Source: Flavipsychrobacter sp. (GTDB lineage: Bacteria > Bacteroidota > Bacteroidia > Chitinophagales > Chitinophagaceae). From it: 64,000 nt of DNA. The stretch spans positions 94,376 through 158,375 of the forward strand of contig JANINW010000027.1 in the NCBI GenBank assembly GCA_024508935.1. The letters run 5' to 3'. The position numbers and the translations under genes are program-made. The notes below the pieces were generated by a model, which worked only from the letters and a program-made list of their open reading frames with translations, was not told the origin of the DNA and searched no databases. Positions 1 to 7,609 of the stretch are shown in pieces; positions within the stretch are counted from its first letter, which is position 1; every line of letters starts with the position of its first letter.

Positions 1-533
1 AAATAGCCGTACGAAACAGCAAAATAGGCGAACTGGGATTGTCGTACATGAGTGGTGTGTACAATAAATTTGAAGATGATGGTTTGACGTTGGATAAGAA
101 AAGACATGTGAATGTGTATGCGACCGATTTCAATACTACATTGCCTAAACTTCATACTAATATCAATGCAGAATGGGCATGGGTATTAGTTGATATACCG
201 GCTACATATAGTCAGCAATATGGCGACAAGCAACATGGTGGTTTTATTGACATAGTGCAACCAGTATATAAAGGTAGCCTGTTGGGCTTTGAAAGATCGG
301 TGATAAATATGGCGTGCAGGCTGGAATATGTTGACTGGAATACCGGCACCTTCAGGGAAACCGGCGGTAATATTGCCGACCAGCTTGCCGGTATAAGTCC
401 AGCTGTAAGCTGGCGGCCTACACCACAAACAGTTATTCGCATCAATTATAAATATAACTGGCAGTGGGACCTGCTTGGCAATCCGCCAGCCAGGACAGCC
501 GGTCTGCAGGCAGGTTTTTCAAGCTATTTTTAA
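1..533 (+). CDS. outer-membrane beta-barrel (porin-like) protein, C-terminal part
   Basis: The reading frame is open to the left edge, so the gene starts outside the window; the first visible TTG at 39 is probably not the start. The visible 176 or so residues alternate polar and hydrophobic positions, have many aromatic residues (WAWVLVDIPATY, FIDIVQPVY, SVINMACRLEYVDW) and end in a terminal Phe (GLQAGFSSYF), which is the usual signature of the last strand of an outer-membrane barrel recognised by BamA. It probably belongs to the Bacteroidota porin-like families. The substrate cannot be read from this fragment. Confidence 0.6.
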   Translation, partial: IAVRNSKIGELGLSYMSGVYNKFEDDGLTLDKKRHVNVYATDFNTTLPKLHTNINAEWAWVLVDIPATYSQQYGDKQHGGFIDIVQPVYKGSLLGFERSVINMACRLEYVDWNTGTFRETGGNIADQLAGISPAVSWRPTPQTVIRINYKYNWQWDLLGNPPARTAGLQAGFSSYF

Positions 534-638
534 TCCAATCTTCACATGCGCGCGATTTAACCTGAAAACTTTCAAAAAACTGGCATTATTACTATCTTCA
601 ACCCTGTTAACCGTATACAAACACATAAAGAAACCTAT

Positions 639-1082
639 ATGCAACGTTTAAAATTCCTCATCGCAATTCTTCTTATGGCAAGCAGCACCCTGAGCTTTGC
701 TAAATCAGGCGGTGAAGCCAGCCTTGAAAAAACATACTGGAAACTGGCAGATGTAAATGGTAATGCCATCAACCCGTCTTCTAACGGAAGGGAAGCCTAT
801 ATCATGCTGATATCCAAGAAAAGCCGCGTAGAAGGCAACACAGGTTGCAATAGCCTGGCAGGCAAATACGAAATGGGCAGGCATGGTTATATAAAATTCA
901 CCGTAGCAGGTACAAAAATGGCTTGCGGCAATATGGAGACTGAAAACTACATGCAAAATGCCCTCAGCAATGCCAACCGCTATGTAATAAACGGTCAGAA
1001 TCTTTTGCTGTATAACGACAACCTGTTGCTGGCTATATTCGAAGCGCGCGAAGACCAGGACATGGATGATAAAAAGAAATAA
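639..1082 (+). CDS. META-domain (HslJ-like) secreted protein
   Basis: A 147-residue protein with a Sec signal peptide (residues 1-21, ending LSFAK). The body is one META domain: it starts with the typical LEKTYWKLADVNG, then GNTGCNSLAGKY and a TKMAC motif, with the two Cys residues placed as in HslJ-type proteins. HslJ/META proteins are small periplasmic or outer-membrane-associated proteins linked to stress or to antibiotic tolerance, and no enzymatic activity is established. The lysine- and aspartate-rich C-terminal tail is low complexity. A strong hairpin terminator follows at once. Confidence 0.85.
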   Translation: MQRLKFLIAILLMASSTLSFAKSGGEASLEKTYWKLADVNGNAINPSSNGREAYIMLISKKSRVEGNTGCNSLAGKYEMGRHGYIKFTVAGTKMACGNMETENYMQNALSNANRYVINGQNLLLYNDNLLLAIFEAREDQDMDDKKK

Positions 1083-1103
1083 TTGTTTTTAAACTAAATA
1101 ACG

Positions 1104-1127
1104 AAAGGCAGCAATCGCTGCCTTTTC
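1104..1127 (+). terminator. rho-independent terminator after META gene
   Basis: Arms AAAGGCAGC (1104-1112) and GCTGCCTTT (1117-1125) pair perfectly around a 4-base loop and run into a T-rich stretch. Confidence 0.85.
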
Positions 1128-1153
1128 TTTTTAATACAACCGGGCCATAAAAT

Positions 1154-1180
1154 AAAAGCGGGGCTGAATGCCCCGCTTTT
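1154..1180 (-). terminator. terminator of the aldehyde dehydrogenase gene
   Basis: Arms AAAAGCGGGGC (1154-1164) and GCCCCGCTTTT (1170-1180). The flanking A and T runs make it usable from both sides. It lies just past the minus-strand aldehyde dehydrogenase stop at 1202. Confidence 0.85.
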
Positions 1181-1201
1181 ATTATTTATAGCATTTAATA
1201 A

Positions 1202-2734
1202 CTATACTGTAAACTTAATGCCTTGTGCCAATGGCAATTGATCGCTCCAGTTGGTAGTATTGGTCTGGCGGCGCATATATGCTTTCCAGCTATCAGAGCC
1301 ACTTTCACGTCCACCGCCGGTTTCTTTCTCACCACCAAAAGCACCACCTATCTCAGCACCACTGGTACCTATGTTCACATTGGCTATGCCACAATCGCTG
1401 CCTGCGTGCGACAGGAAATATTCTGCCTCGCGCATATTCAGCGTCATGATAGACGAAGACAATCCTTGCGGTACGCCGTTTTGCAGCGCTATAGCTTCAT
1501 CCATTTTCTTATACTTCATAATGTACAGTATCGGCGCAAAGGTTTCATGCTGCACGATCTGCATATCGTTACTCGCTTCGTAAATACATGGCTTTACATA
1601 GCAGCCGCTTTCATAACCCTTACCCTCCAGTACGCCACCTGCTACTACTACTTTACCACCTTCTTTTTTCAGGGCCGCAAGTGCATCCAGGTAATTCTGT
1701 ACGGCATCTTTATCAATCAGCGGCCCTACGTGATTGTTTTGGTCCAGCGGGTCGCCAATGCTCAGTTGCTTATAGGCCGCTACCAGTTTTTTCTTAAATG
1801 CATCATATACATTCTCATGAATGATGAGGCGACGTGTAGTAGTACAACGCTGCCCTGCAGTACCTACAGCACCAAACAGGCAGGCACGCAATGCAATATT
1901 CAGGTCGGCGTGCTCGGTAATGATGATGGCATTGTTACCACCCAGTTCCAGCAGGCTGCGCCCCAGACGTGCGCCGACAGCGGCCCCTACCGCTTTGCCC
2001 ATGCGCGTAGAACCTGTAGCTGATACCAAGGGTACACGGGTATCATTGCTCATCCATTCACCGGTATCGCGTGCACCCACTATCAGGCCGCAAACACCTT
2101 CCGGTACATTATTAGCTTTAAATACATCTGCTATGATATTCTGGCAGGCAATAGCCGTAAGCGGTGTTTTTTCAGATGGCTTCCATACAGCAGTATCTCC
2201 GCATACCCATGCAATAAAACTATTCCAGCTCCATACGGCCACCGGGAAGTTGAATGCGCTGATAATACCAACTACACCCAGCGGATGCCATTGTTCGTAC
2301 ATGCGGTGCAGGGGACGCTCACTATGCATAGTAAGCCCATATAACTGGCGCGAAAGGCCTACCGCAAAATCAGCTATGTCTATCATTTCCTGCACTTCAC
2401 CGTAACCTTCCTGCAGGCTCTTGCCCATTTCATATGATACCAGGCGGCCCAGGGGTTCTTTATATTTACGCAGTGCCTCACCTACCTGGCGTACTACTTC
2501 GCCACGCTTTGGTGCCGGCCACATACGCCATTCAGCAAATGCTGTTTCTGCTTGTTTTATTACCGTGTCGTAAGACTTACGGTTAACGCCGGTAACGGAA
2601 GCAATGAGCTTGCCATCTACCGGCGAATAGGAATCTATTTTTTCACCGCCGCTTTTCAGCCATTTAGTGCCTGTGCCGGCGCCTTCGTTCATTTTGTTGA
2701 TACCCAGCGTGCTGAGTACTTTGCTCATTTTCAT
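1202..2734 (-). CDS. amaB: ALDH7-family aldehyde dehydrogenase (alpha-aminoadipic semialdehyde / piperideine-6-carboxylate dehydrogenase)
   Basis: A protein of 510 residues that matches the usual length of ALDH7 (antiquitin-like) NAD-dependent dehydrogenases. Visible landmarks are the cofactor and Rossmann region ([24 protein letters not shown]), the catalytic Glu motif LLELGGNNA and the catalytic Cys in [12 protein letters not shown]. Members oxidise L-2-aminoadipate 6-semialdehyde in lysine breakdown. The frame stays open to 2884, but the extra 50 residues are not ALDH-like, overlap the next gene and lie across the TAnnTTTG box at 2757-2764. The start is therefore ATG 2734 (MKMSKVL) or 2728. 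No other lysine-degradation gene is adjacent, so the physiological substrate is inferred. Confidence 0.9.
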   Translation of the reverse strand: MKMSKVLSTLGINKMNEGAGTGTKWLKSGGEKIDSYSPVDGKLIASVTGVNRKSYDTVIKQAETAFAEWRMWPAPKRGEVVRQVGEALRKYKEPLGRLVSYEMGKSLQEGYGEVQEMIDIADFAVGLSRQLYGLTMHSERPLHRMYEQWHPLGVVGIISAFNFPVAVWSWNSFIAWVCGDTAVWKPSEKTPLTAIACQNIIADVFKANNVPEGVCGLIVGARDTGEWMSNDTRVPLVSATGSTRMGKAVGAAVGARLGRSLLELGGNNAIIITEHADLNIALRACLFGAVGTAGQRCTTTRRLIIHENVYDAFKKKLVAAYKQLSIGDPLDQNNHVGPLIDKDAVQNYLDALAALKKEGGKVVVAGGVLEGKGYESGCYVKPCIYEASNDMQIVQHETFAPILYIMKYKKMDEAIALQNGVPQGLSSSIMTLNMREAEYFLSHAGSDCGIANVNIGTSGAEIGGAFGGEKETGGGRESGSDSWKAYMRRQTNTTNWSDQLPLAQGIKFTV

Positions 2735-2756
2735 ATCGTTACTGAATTTGGAATGG

Positions 2757-2764
2757 CAAAAGTA
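2757..2764 (-). promoter_or_regulatory. Bacteroidota -7 box of the aldehyde dehydrogenase gene
   Basis: On the minus strand this reads TACTTTTG (TAnnTTTG consensus), 22 bases upstream of the ATG at 2734. It rules out the longer upstream start. Confidence 0.6.
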
Positions 2765-2816
2765 GGGAGAATAATCAGGACAAATAATATTTGATAAGTT
2801 TTGTATATTTCTTACG

Positions 2817-3641
2817 ATGAAATCCTTCATTTTCATATTCATAACCGGCATTTTTTGTTCTTGTACCTCCCAAAAGAGTTTCACACCCCCAACTGTCCAA
2901 AGAAGCGGGTACTTGAAATTCAGAAATGATCCAACGCTTTCGAATTATCAGGGAATCCCTTTAAAATATCCAATTTACTTTTTTCCGACAGAGACCTTTT
3001 GCGACAGTTTTCTAACAGATGGGGATCATATTATGAATAAAAATCTAACTAATAAAGCAGAGGCCAGTAAGTATTGGAATATATCGGCCGATAAGATTAG
3101 AGATACTATGATTGTAGATTCTTTTGAACCTCAACTTTTCTCGAGTATACTTACAACAATGCACCTACCAATTCTATATAATTATTTTCAAGGAAAGACA
3201 GTTTATCGTCTATCATATATTCCAGGAGTTATGGGAGAGTATTGGTCTGTTACAGTGTATAGTAATGGTAAAGACTCAGCTTTCGTTTCATCAAAAATCC
3301 TTTTCACAGGAAATGATAGTCTTTTAAAAAAAATACCGTTTATTGATTCAAACAGAGTGGTGAGCTTTAAAGAAACAAATATAAGCTACACTGATTGGGA
3401 AACACTTGATTCGTTAGTAACCTATACTGGTATAACCAATGAATGGTATGACCATTACGACAACACAATGAATGATGCAGTGGGATTTTTATTTGAAGTG
3501 CATCGTCCGCAAGGTTATTACTACATATTTAGATGGGATCCTAAAAACAAGACTTTCCGAGAAATAATTCGAAAAATAGTACTTGTAAGTAGTATTTCGG
3601 AAAAAGAACAAAACATTTACAACCTGATTTATAAGTTCTAA
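2817..3641 (+). CDS. orphan lipoprotein, AT-rich
   Basis: I do not recognise the family. The 274-residue product begins with a short signal peptide and a lipobox-like Cys cluster ([10 protein letters not shown]), so it is probably a lipid-anchored envelope protein. The body is rich in Tyr, Phe, Ser and Asp without repeats or membrane segments. Base composition is visibly lower in G+C (about one third in sampled lines) than both neighbours (about one half), which suggests recent acquisition or relaxed selection. It starts 82 bases from the divergent aldehyde dehydrogenase start and its 3' end overlaps by 4 bases the convergent MNIO gene, so it is not part of that operon. Confidence 0.7.
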   Translation: MKSFIFIFITGIFCSCTSQKSFTPPTVQRSGYLKFRNDPTLSNYQGIPLKYPIYFFPTETFCDSFLTDGDHIMNKNLTNKAEASKYWNISADKIRDTMIVDSFEPQLFSSILTTMHLPILYNYFQGKTVYRLSYIPGVMGEYWSVTVYSNGKDSAFVSSKILFTGNDSLLKKIPFIDSNRVVSFKETNISYTDWETLDSLVTYTGITNEWYDHYDNTMNDAVGFLFEVHRPQGYYYIFRWDPKNKTFREIIRKIVLVSSISEKEQNIYNLIYKF

Positions 3642-4765
3642 TCTTTCTTCTTCCATTTCTGCGCTATGTTCATAGCGGTTTCCAGCATATATGGCTCCCA
3701 TCGCTCCACCTCCCATGCAGTATTGGCAAGTGATGAGGTACACAGGGCATGCAGCGCTTCCTCATAACAGGCAGCAGTCTCCAGGATATTAGATAATTCC
3801 ATCTGCTGCGTGTATAGCTGTTCGTCAGCAAGCGGATGTGATAATAGTAATTTAGCGGGCAGGAATGTATTGTATGGCAGATGATCTGCATTGCTATTCT
3901 TCGCAGCTACTATCTCCTGCATCTGCAAAAAGTCTTTGTAAAACTGCTGCCTGCTTATTCCTGTTTTTAAGCCGGAACCCAATTGCTCCAATACAACATA
4001 CTTCAGGTTGGGGCATATATCTATTGCTGTCTTTAACAATTCAAATACTTCTGCAGGTACACCATTGTCATGGGTATCTCTTCTTACTTTTTTGCCAGGA
4101 GAGGTTTTTGCAGGCTCCCAGCTGCCGCCGGAAATATGTATCTCGCGTACACGCTGTAAAGGATATAGCCGGACAATATCATCAAATGGCAAGGAGAAGT
4201 TGTGTAACTGGCAATAGAGATTGTGCAGATCAAGAATAATAAACCCATTAACAGGCGACACTAATTGTTCCAAAAAATCGCCATGACGTTTTACATCATC
4301 AGCCGTATAAGAAAAAGCCAGGTTTTCGAGCCCTACAGGCAGGCCACAGGCATCCTGTATCCTCGCCAGCCTGTCGCGGCCTAAAGCAAGTGTACTATTG
4401 GTGTAAGGTATACTTAATGGGGCACCGGAATGAAAATCCTTACCTGTCATAAAACCGAAATGCTCAGTAACATGATCGAAATTATAGAGGGTGGCTACCT
4501 GTCTTAAATGACGCAACCACTGCTCTTGTTCTGCTGACCATCGTCCCGAGAACAAAGAGAAGAAAATACCGTGACCTATAAGCCGGCGCTCTTTACCATA
4601 CGTATGCAGCAGCTCCAGGAACCAGGGCGGGATATTGTTTTTCTTATACAGCGCATCGAAAGACCATTCAATGGCCTCTACCCTTGCCTCACTCAGCAAA
4701 GGAAAAGATGCCGACAAAATATCAACATCAAGATTGCATGCTATTGATGATAATATTGCCGGCAC
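3638..4765 (-). CDS. DUF692 / MNIO-family RiPP-modifying oxidative enzyme with C-terminal extension
   Basis: Residues 1-285 form a DUF692 (multinuclear non-heme iron oxidative, MNIO) TIM barrel. Candidate metal ligands and family motifs are all present: GHG (His65), TEHFGF (Glu101, His102), GLENLA (Glu147), ILDLHN (Asp179, His181), REIHISGG (His210), DTHD (Asp230, His232) and VVLEQ (Glu260). Relatives (MbnB, TglH, ChrH, BufB) use iron and oxygen to convert Cys residues of ribosomal peptides. Family members are usually about 280-300 residues; here about 90 further residues (285-375, helical, with Cys333 and Cys342) could be a fused partner or peptide-recognition domain, because no separate partner gene is next to it. 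The start is GTG 4765, in the same frame as and 33 bases after the stop of the peptide gene at 4799-4963, its probable substrate. Confidence 0.88.
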   Translation of the reverse strand: MPAILSSIACNLDVDILSASFPLLSEARVEAIEWSFDALYKKNNIPPWFLELLHTYGKERRLIGHGIFFSLFSGRWSAEQEQWLRHLRQVATLYNFDHVTEHFGFMTGKDFHSGAPLSIPYTNSTLALGRDRLARIQDACGLPVGLENLAFSYTADDVKRHGDFLEQLVSPVNGFIILDLHNLYCQLHNFSLPFDDIVRLYPLQRVREIHISGGSWEPAKTSPGKKVRRDTHDNGVPAEVFELLKTAIDICPNLKYVVLEQLGSGLKTGISRQQFYKDFLQMQEIVAAKNSNADHLPYNTFLPAKLLLSHPLADEQLYTQQMELSNILETAACYEEALHALCTSSLANTAWEVERWEPYMLETAMNIAQKWKKKD

Positions 4766-4798
4766 CTTTACGAGAAATGAAACACTATAACACCAATT

Positions 4799-4963
4799 TT
4801 AACCAAGCCCGCAAGCAGGGCATGGATCATGATTTTCTTCTACCTGCACCGGCGTACCATTGGGGTTGGCAGGTGTTGGCAGGTTCTTATCTTTTTTACA
4901 GGAAGTTGTTTGTACGGCTATCCCTAATAAGATAGCACCCAGTAAAGCTTTCGAAAGTTCCAT
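4799..4963 (-). CDS. 54-aa lipoprotein-like RiPP precursor ending CPACGLG (probable MNIO substrate)
   Basis: Short gene that starts with ATG at 4963 and stops with TAA at 4799. The peptide has a charged start (MELSK), a hydrophobic helix (ALLGAILLGIAV), a lipobox-like QTTSC followed by KKDK, a Pro/Asn/Thr-rich linker, acidic VEENHD, and the C-terminal core CPACGLG with a CxxC pair. It has coding character in only this frame and lies 33 bases upstream of the MNIO gene. This layout matches known MNIO RiPP precursors of Bacteroidota (chryseobasin-like), in which C-terminal Cys residues are modified. The lipobox implies export and anchoring of a peptide with a modified CxxC, a plausible metal-binding surface lipopeptide. 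The modification and the metal role are inferred. Confidence 0.85.
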   Translation of the reverse strand: MELSKALLGAILLGIAVQTTSCKKDKNLPTPANPNGTPVQVEENHDPCPACGLG

Positions 4964-4998
4964 AATCAAGGTTTTAGTTTCTGTTCAAAAAGCATAGT

Positions 4999-5030
4999 GT
5001 AAATCGGCATTATAAATTTACGCCGATTAC
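4999..5030. promoter_or_regulatory. inverted repeat upstream of the peptide-MNIO operon
   Basis: Arms GTAAATCGGC (4999-5008) and GCCGATTAC (5022-5030) are complementary except for one missing base, around an AT-rich 13-base spacer. It sits 36 bases upstream of the peptide ATG in the promoter region and could be an operator or an early-transcript hairpin. No exact TAnnTTTG box is visible here, which would suit a regulated promoter. Confidence 0.35.
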
Positions 5031-5114
5031 TATACGCACAAACAGCCGAAAGCATTTATGAAACTTGCATGACCAAAAATCACCCTTTCCGGGTTGCAGC
5101 TTATAAGCTTTCAA

Positions 5115-5654
5115 TTAAAAATCACCCCTGAACTCACCCAATGTTGAGAAGGAAAGATCTCTTGCAGAAATAACAGGCTCCTCTACGCCCCAGTCGAAAC
5201 CAAAACTATTGTACAGTATACCTGTATCGCTGTCTTTATGATACTCTGAAGAAACGAGGTAATATGTAATAGCATCGTCCGTCAAGGCTTTGAAGCCATG
5301 TGCAAAACCGGCCGGGATATAATAGGCTTTATGGTTTTCGGCAGACAATTCCTGCGCATAATACTGCCCATAGGTAGGCGATTTGCTGCGCAGGTCTACT
5401 ATCACATCCAGTATAGCTCCCTGCGGGCAAAAAACCACTTTGGCATGATGATGTGGTGGCAACTGGAAATGCATGCCGCGTATCACATCTTTTTTTGAGA
5501 GGGAAAAATAACTTTCCTTCAGCGTAAAATTGACGCCATGCTCCTTAAACATACAATCGTGAAATGTCTTTATAAAACTGCCACGGTCATCATAAAAAGC
5601 AGGCATAGTAATTACATAAGCCCCTTGCAGAGGTATAGGATGGAATTGTGCCAT
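5115..5654 (-). CDS. RmlC-like cupin NDP-4-keto-6-deoxysugar epimerase
   Basis: A 179-residue protein of the dTDP-4-dehydrorhamnose 3,5-epimerase (RfbC/RmlC) family. It has the DDRGSF start motif, VIRGMHFQ with the catalytic-region His, an HHHAKVV strand and the YIPAGFAHGF motif. The ATG at 5654 shares one base with the rfbG stop (TAATG), so translation is coupled to rfbG and the sequence upstream of it is not used. Because its partners make a CDP-linked, not dTDP-linked, sugar, this enzyme probably epimerises CDP-4-keto-6-deoxyglucose or a later intermediate at C3 and/or C5. The exact sugar is unknown. Confidence 0.85.
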   Translation of the reverse strand: MAQFHPIPLQGAYVITMPAFYDDRGSFIKTFHDCMFKEHGVNFTLKESYFSLSKKDVIRGMHFQLPPHHHAKVVFCPQGAILDVIVDLRSKSPTYGQYYAQELSAENHKAYYIPAGFAHGFKALTDDAITYYLVSSEYHKDSDTGILYNSFGFDWGVEEPVISARDLSFSTLGEFRGDF

Positions 5655-6751
5655 TATACTTCTATTACCCCAAAATAATTTACTATCTGGCGCATACATT
5701 TTGTGTGCGCATCATGTTCCTTATCAGCATACCAGTCTGCCGTCCAGCGTATAGCAGTGGTCGCGTCAAGTTGCGGTTTCCAGCCCAGCAACCGTTCAGC
5801 TTTGCTGCTGTCCAACAACAGCAGTTTTGCTTCATGCGGTGCGGTTTCCTGCGCTGTTATTTTATAATCTCCTCCCCCAAAGCGCTCCAGGAAGATCTTG
5901 GTCAGGTCTTCTACCGTTACCGTATCATCCGGGTCTGGGCCAAAATTGAAAGCACTGCTATAGCTGATTTTATCCTCGCTCATTTTAGCAGCCAAAAACA
6001 AATATGCACCCAGTGGTTCCAGCACATGCTGCCAGGGGCGCACAGATTTAGGATTGCGCAAACCGACAGTTTCACCAAAATCAAGCGCGCGTACGATGTC
6101 TGGGATGATGCGATCATCGGCAAAATCTCCACCACCTATCACATTACCGGCCCTTACAGATGCTACTGCCTTTTGGTGGTAGTCATAATGCGCAGGATGA
6201 AAAAATGAACGGGTATAGGATTCAATGATTATTTCTGCTGCGGCCTTGCTGGCAGAGTATGGGTCATAGCCACCCAGTTTATCGTCTTCCTTAAATGCAG
6301 TACCGCGTTCCGGATTCTCGTACACCTTATCGGTAGTAACCATTACCGCTACGCAGGGGTGCGGCAGTATACGTATGGCATCCAGCACATGAGCAGTGCC
6401 TTGTGTATTTATCATGAACGTATGCACCGGCATATCGTAACTGCGGCGCACCAAAGACTGTGCAGCAAGATGAAAAACAAAATGAGGTTCAAAACGCACT
6501 ATCTCCCCCTGCAGTTTATGCAGGTCGGTTAGGTCGGCTATTTTAGAACTATAACAAAGCTTATCACCATCAATAAGATTATACAGATCATTCGTTTTTT
6601 CCGGCGCCAGCGAATATCCTTTTACTTCTGCACCCAGCCAATGCAATATCTGTATCAGCCAGGAGCCTTTGAAGCCCGTATGACCGGTTACAAATACACG
6701 CTTGCCGTTAAACACCGAATGCAGGTAGGTAGCATTTACCACTTTTTCCAT
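5654..6751 (-). CDS. rfbG: CDP-glucose 4,6-dehydratase
   Basis: A 365-residue extended short-chain dehydrogenase. The N-terminus carries the NAD-binding motif VTGHTGFKGSW, followed by HLAAQSLVRRSY, a TTDKVYEN stretch, and YSASKAA with the catalytic Tyr and Lys. These motifs, with the GHTGFKGSW form, are typical of CDP-glucose 4,6-dehydratases, which make CDP-4-keto-6-deoxy-D-glucose for lipopolysaccharide and S-layer sugars. It overlaps rfbF by 16 bases and the epimerase by one base, so the three genes form one translationally coupled operon. Confidence 0.92.
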   Translation of the reverse strand: MEKVVNATYLHSVFNGKRVFVTGHTGFKGSWLIQILHWLGAEVKGYSLAPEKTNDLYNLIDGDKLCYSSKIADLTDLHKLQGEIVRFEPHFVFHLAAQSLVRRSYDMPVHTFMINTQGTAHVLDAIRILPHPCVAVMVTTDKVYENPERGTAFKEDDKLGGYDPYSASKAAAEIIIESYTRSFFHPAHYDYHQKAVASVRAGNVIGGGDFADDRIIPDIVRALDFGETVGLRNPKSVRPWQHVLEPLGAYLFLAAKMSEDKISYSSAFNFGPDPDDTVTVEDLTKIFLERFGGGDYKITAQETAPHEAKLLLLDSSKAERLLGWKPQLDATTAIRWTADWYADKEHDAHTKCMRQIVNYFGVIEV

Positions 6752-7509
6752 AAAGGTTCAGTTTGCCAAAGGTTTTCCAATTCTTCTTTATCGCGCAGGG
6801 TATCCATACATTTCCAGAAACGGTTGTGCCTGTATGCGGCTATCTGGCGGTCTGCAGCCAGGTCATCCATAGGTTTGCGTTCCCACATTATATCGTCTGA
6901 ATCTGCCGGCAAATATTTAGCTATCGACGGTTCTATCACGAAGAAGCCCCCGTTTATCCAGGTACCCGAGTCTTCAGGCTTTTCTTCAAAGCTATCTATC
7001 GTGCCATCCTCTTCCATCTTTATCACACCAAAACGGCTGGTAGCTTGTATGGCGGTCATAGTACAAATCTTACCGCTTTCTTTATGGAATTTTACCAGTT
7101 CATCCAGGTTCACATCACAAACGCCATCGCCATAGGTAAGCATAAATGTTTCGTTGCCAATATAGGGCAATACACGCTTCAGGCGGCCGGCAGTCATGGT
7201 ATCGAGGCCGGTATCTATCAGTGACACTTTAAAAGGTTCGGCAAAATTATTATGTATTTGCAGCGAGTTTTGCGAAAGGTCGACGGTCACATCTGCATTA
7301 TGCAGGAAGTAATTGGCAAAATATTCCTTTATCATCCAGCCTTTATAACCCAGGCAGATGATGAATTCTGTATGACCATAGGCAGCATATATTTTCATAA
7401 TATGCCAAAGGATGGGTTTACCGCCTATTTCTATCATCGGTTTAGGACGCAGCGCAGACTCTTCTGATATACGCGTACCCCTGCCGCCTGCAAATATTAC
7501 TACCTTCAT
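6736..7509 (-). CDS. rfbF: glucose-1-phosphate cytidylyltransferase
   Basis: A 257-residue nucleotidyltransferase. It opens with the signature VVIFAGGRGTRISEES and PKPMIEIGGKPILWHIM, and has the YGDGVCDVN metal-binding Asp region typical of RfbF. It joins CTP and glucose-1-phosphate to CDP-glucose, the first step of the CDP-deoxysugar route continued by the next two genes. First gene of the rfbF-rfbG-epimerase operon; a TATTTTTG box lies 30 bases upstream. Confidence 0.93.
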   Translation of the reverse strand: MKVVIFAGGRGTRISEESALRPKPMIEIGGKPILWHIMKIYAAYGHTEFIICLGYKGWMIKEYFANYFLHNADVTVDLSQNSLQIHNNFAEPFKVSLIDTGLDTMTAGRLKRVLPYIGNETFMLTYGDGVCDVNLDELVKFHKESGKICTMTAIQATSRFGVIKMEEDGTIDSFEEKPEDSGTWINGGFFVIEPSIAKYLPADSDDIMWERKPMDDLAADRQIAAYRHNRFWKCMDTLRDKEELENLWQTEPLWKKW

Positions 7510-7539
7510 CAGGTTTCAGTGTTTTGATTGTGTGTGCAA

Positions 7540-7547
7540 CAAAAATA
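7540..7547 (-). promoter_or_regulatory. -7 box of the rfbF operon
   Basis: Reads TATTTTTG on the minus strand, 30 bases upstream of the rfbF ATG. Confidence 0.5.
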
Positions 7548-7561
7548 ATAGTAAAGAAAAG

Positions 7562-7590
7562 AAAAAGCCCGGCAATATGCTGCCGGGCTC
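7562..7590 (-). terminator. terminator of the dut-TPR-DUF4292 operon
   Basis: Arms AGCCCGGCA (7566-7574) and TGCCGGGCT (7581-7589) pair perfectly. On the minus strand the hairpin is followed by a run of U. Confidence 0.88.
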
Positions 7591-7609
7591 AAATATTTAA
7601 CGGAATTAT

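Noticed and set aside
1223-2023. 266-codon frame opposite the aldehyde dehydrogenase gene
   Set aside because: Antisense to well-conserved ALDH motifs; composition looks like a shadow.
2735-2884. 50-residue N-terminal extension of the aldehyde dehydrogenase
   Set aside because: Not ALDH-like, overlaps the neighbouring lipoprotein gene, and the promoter box at 2757-2764 lies inside it.
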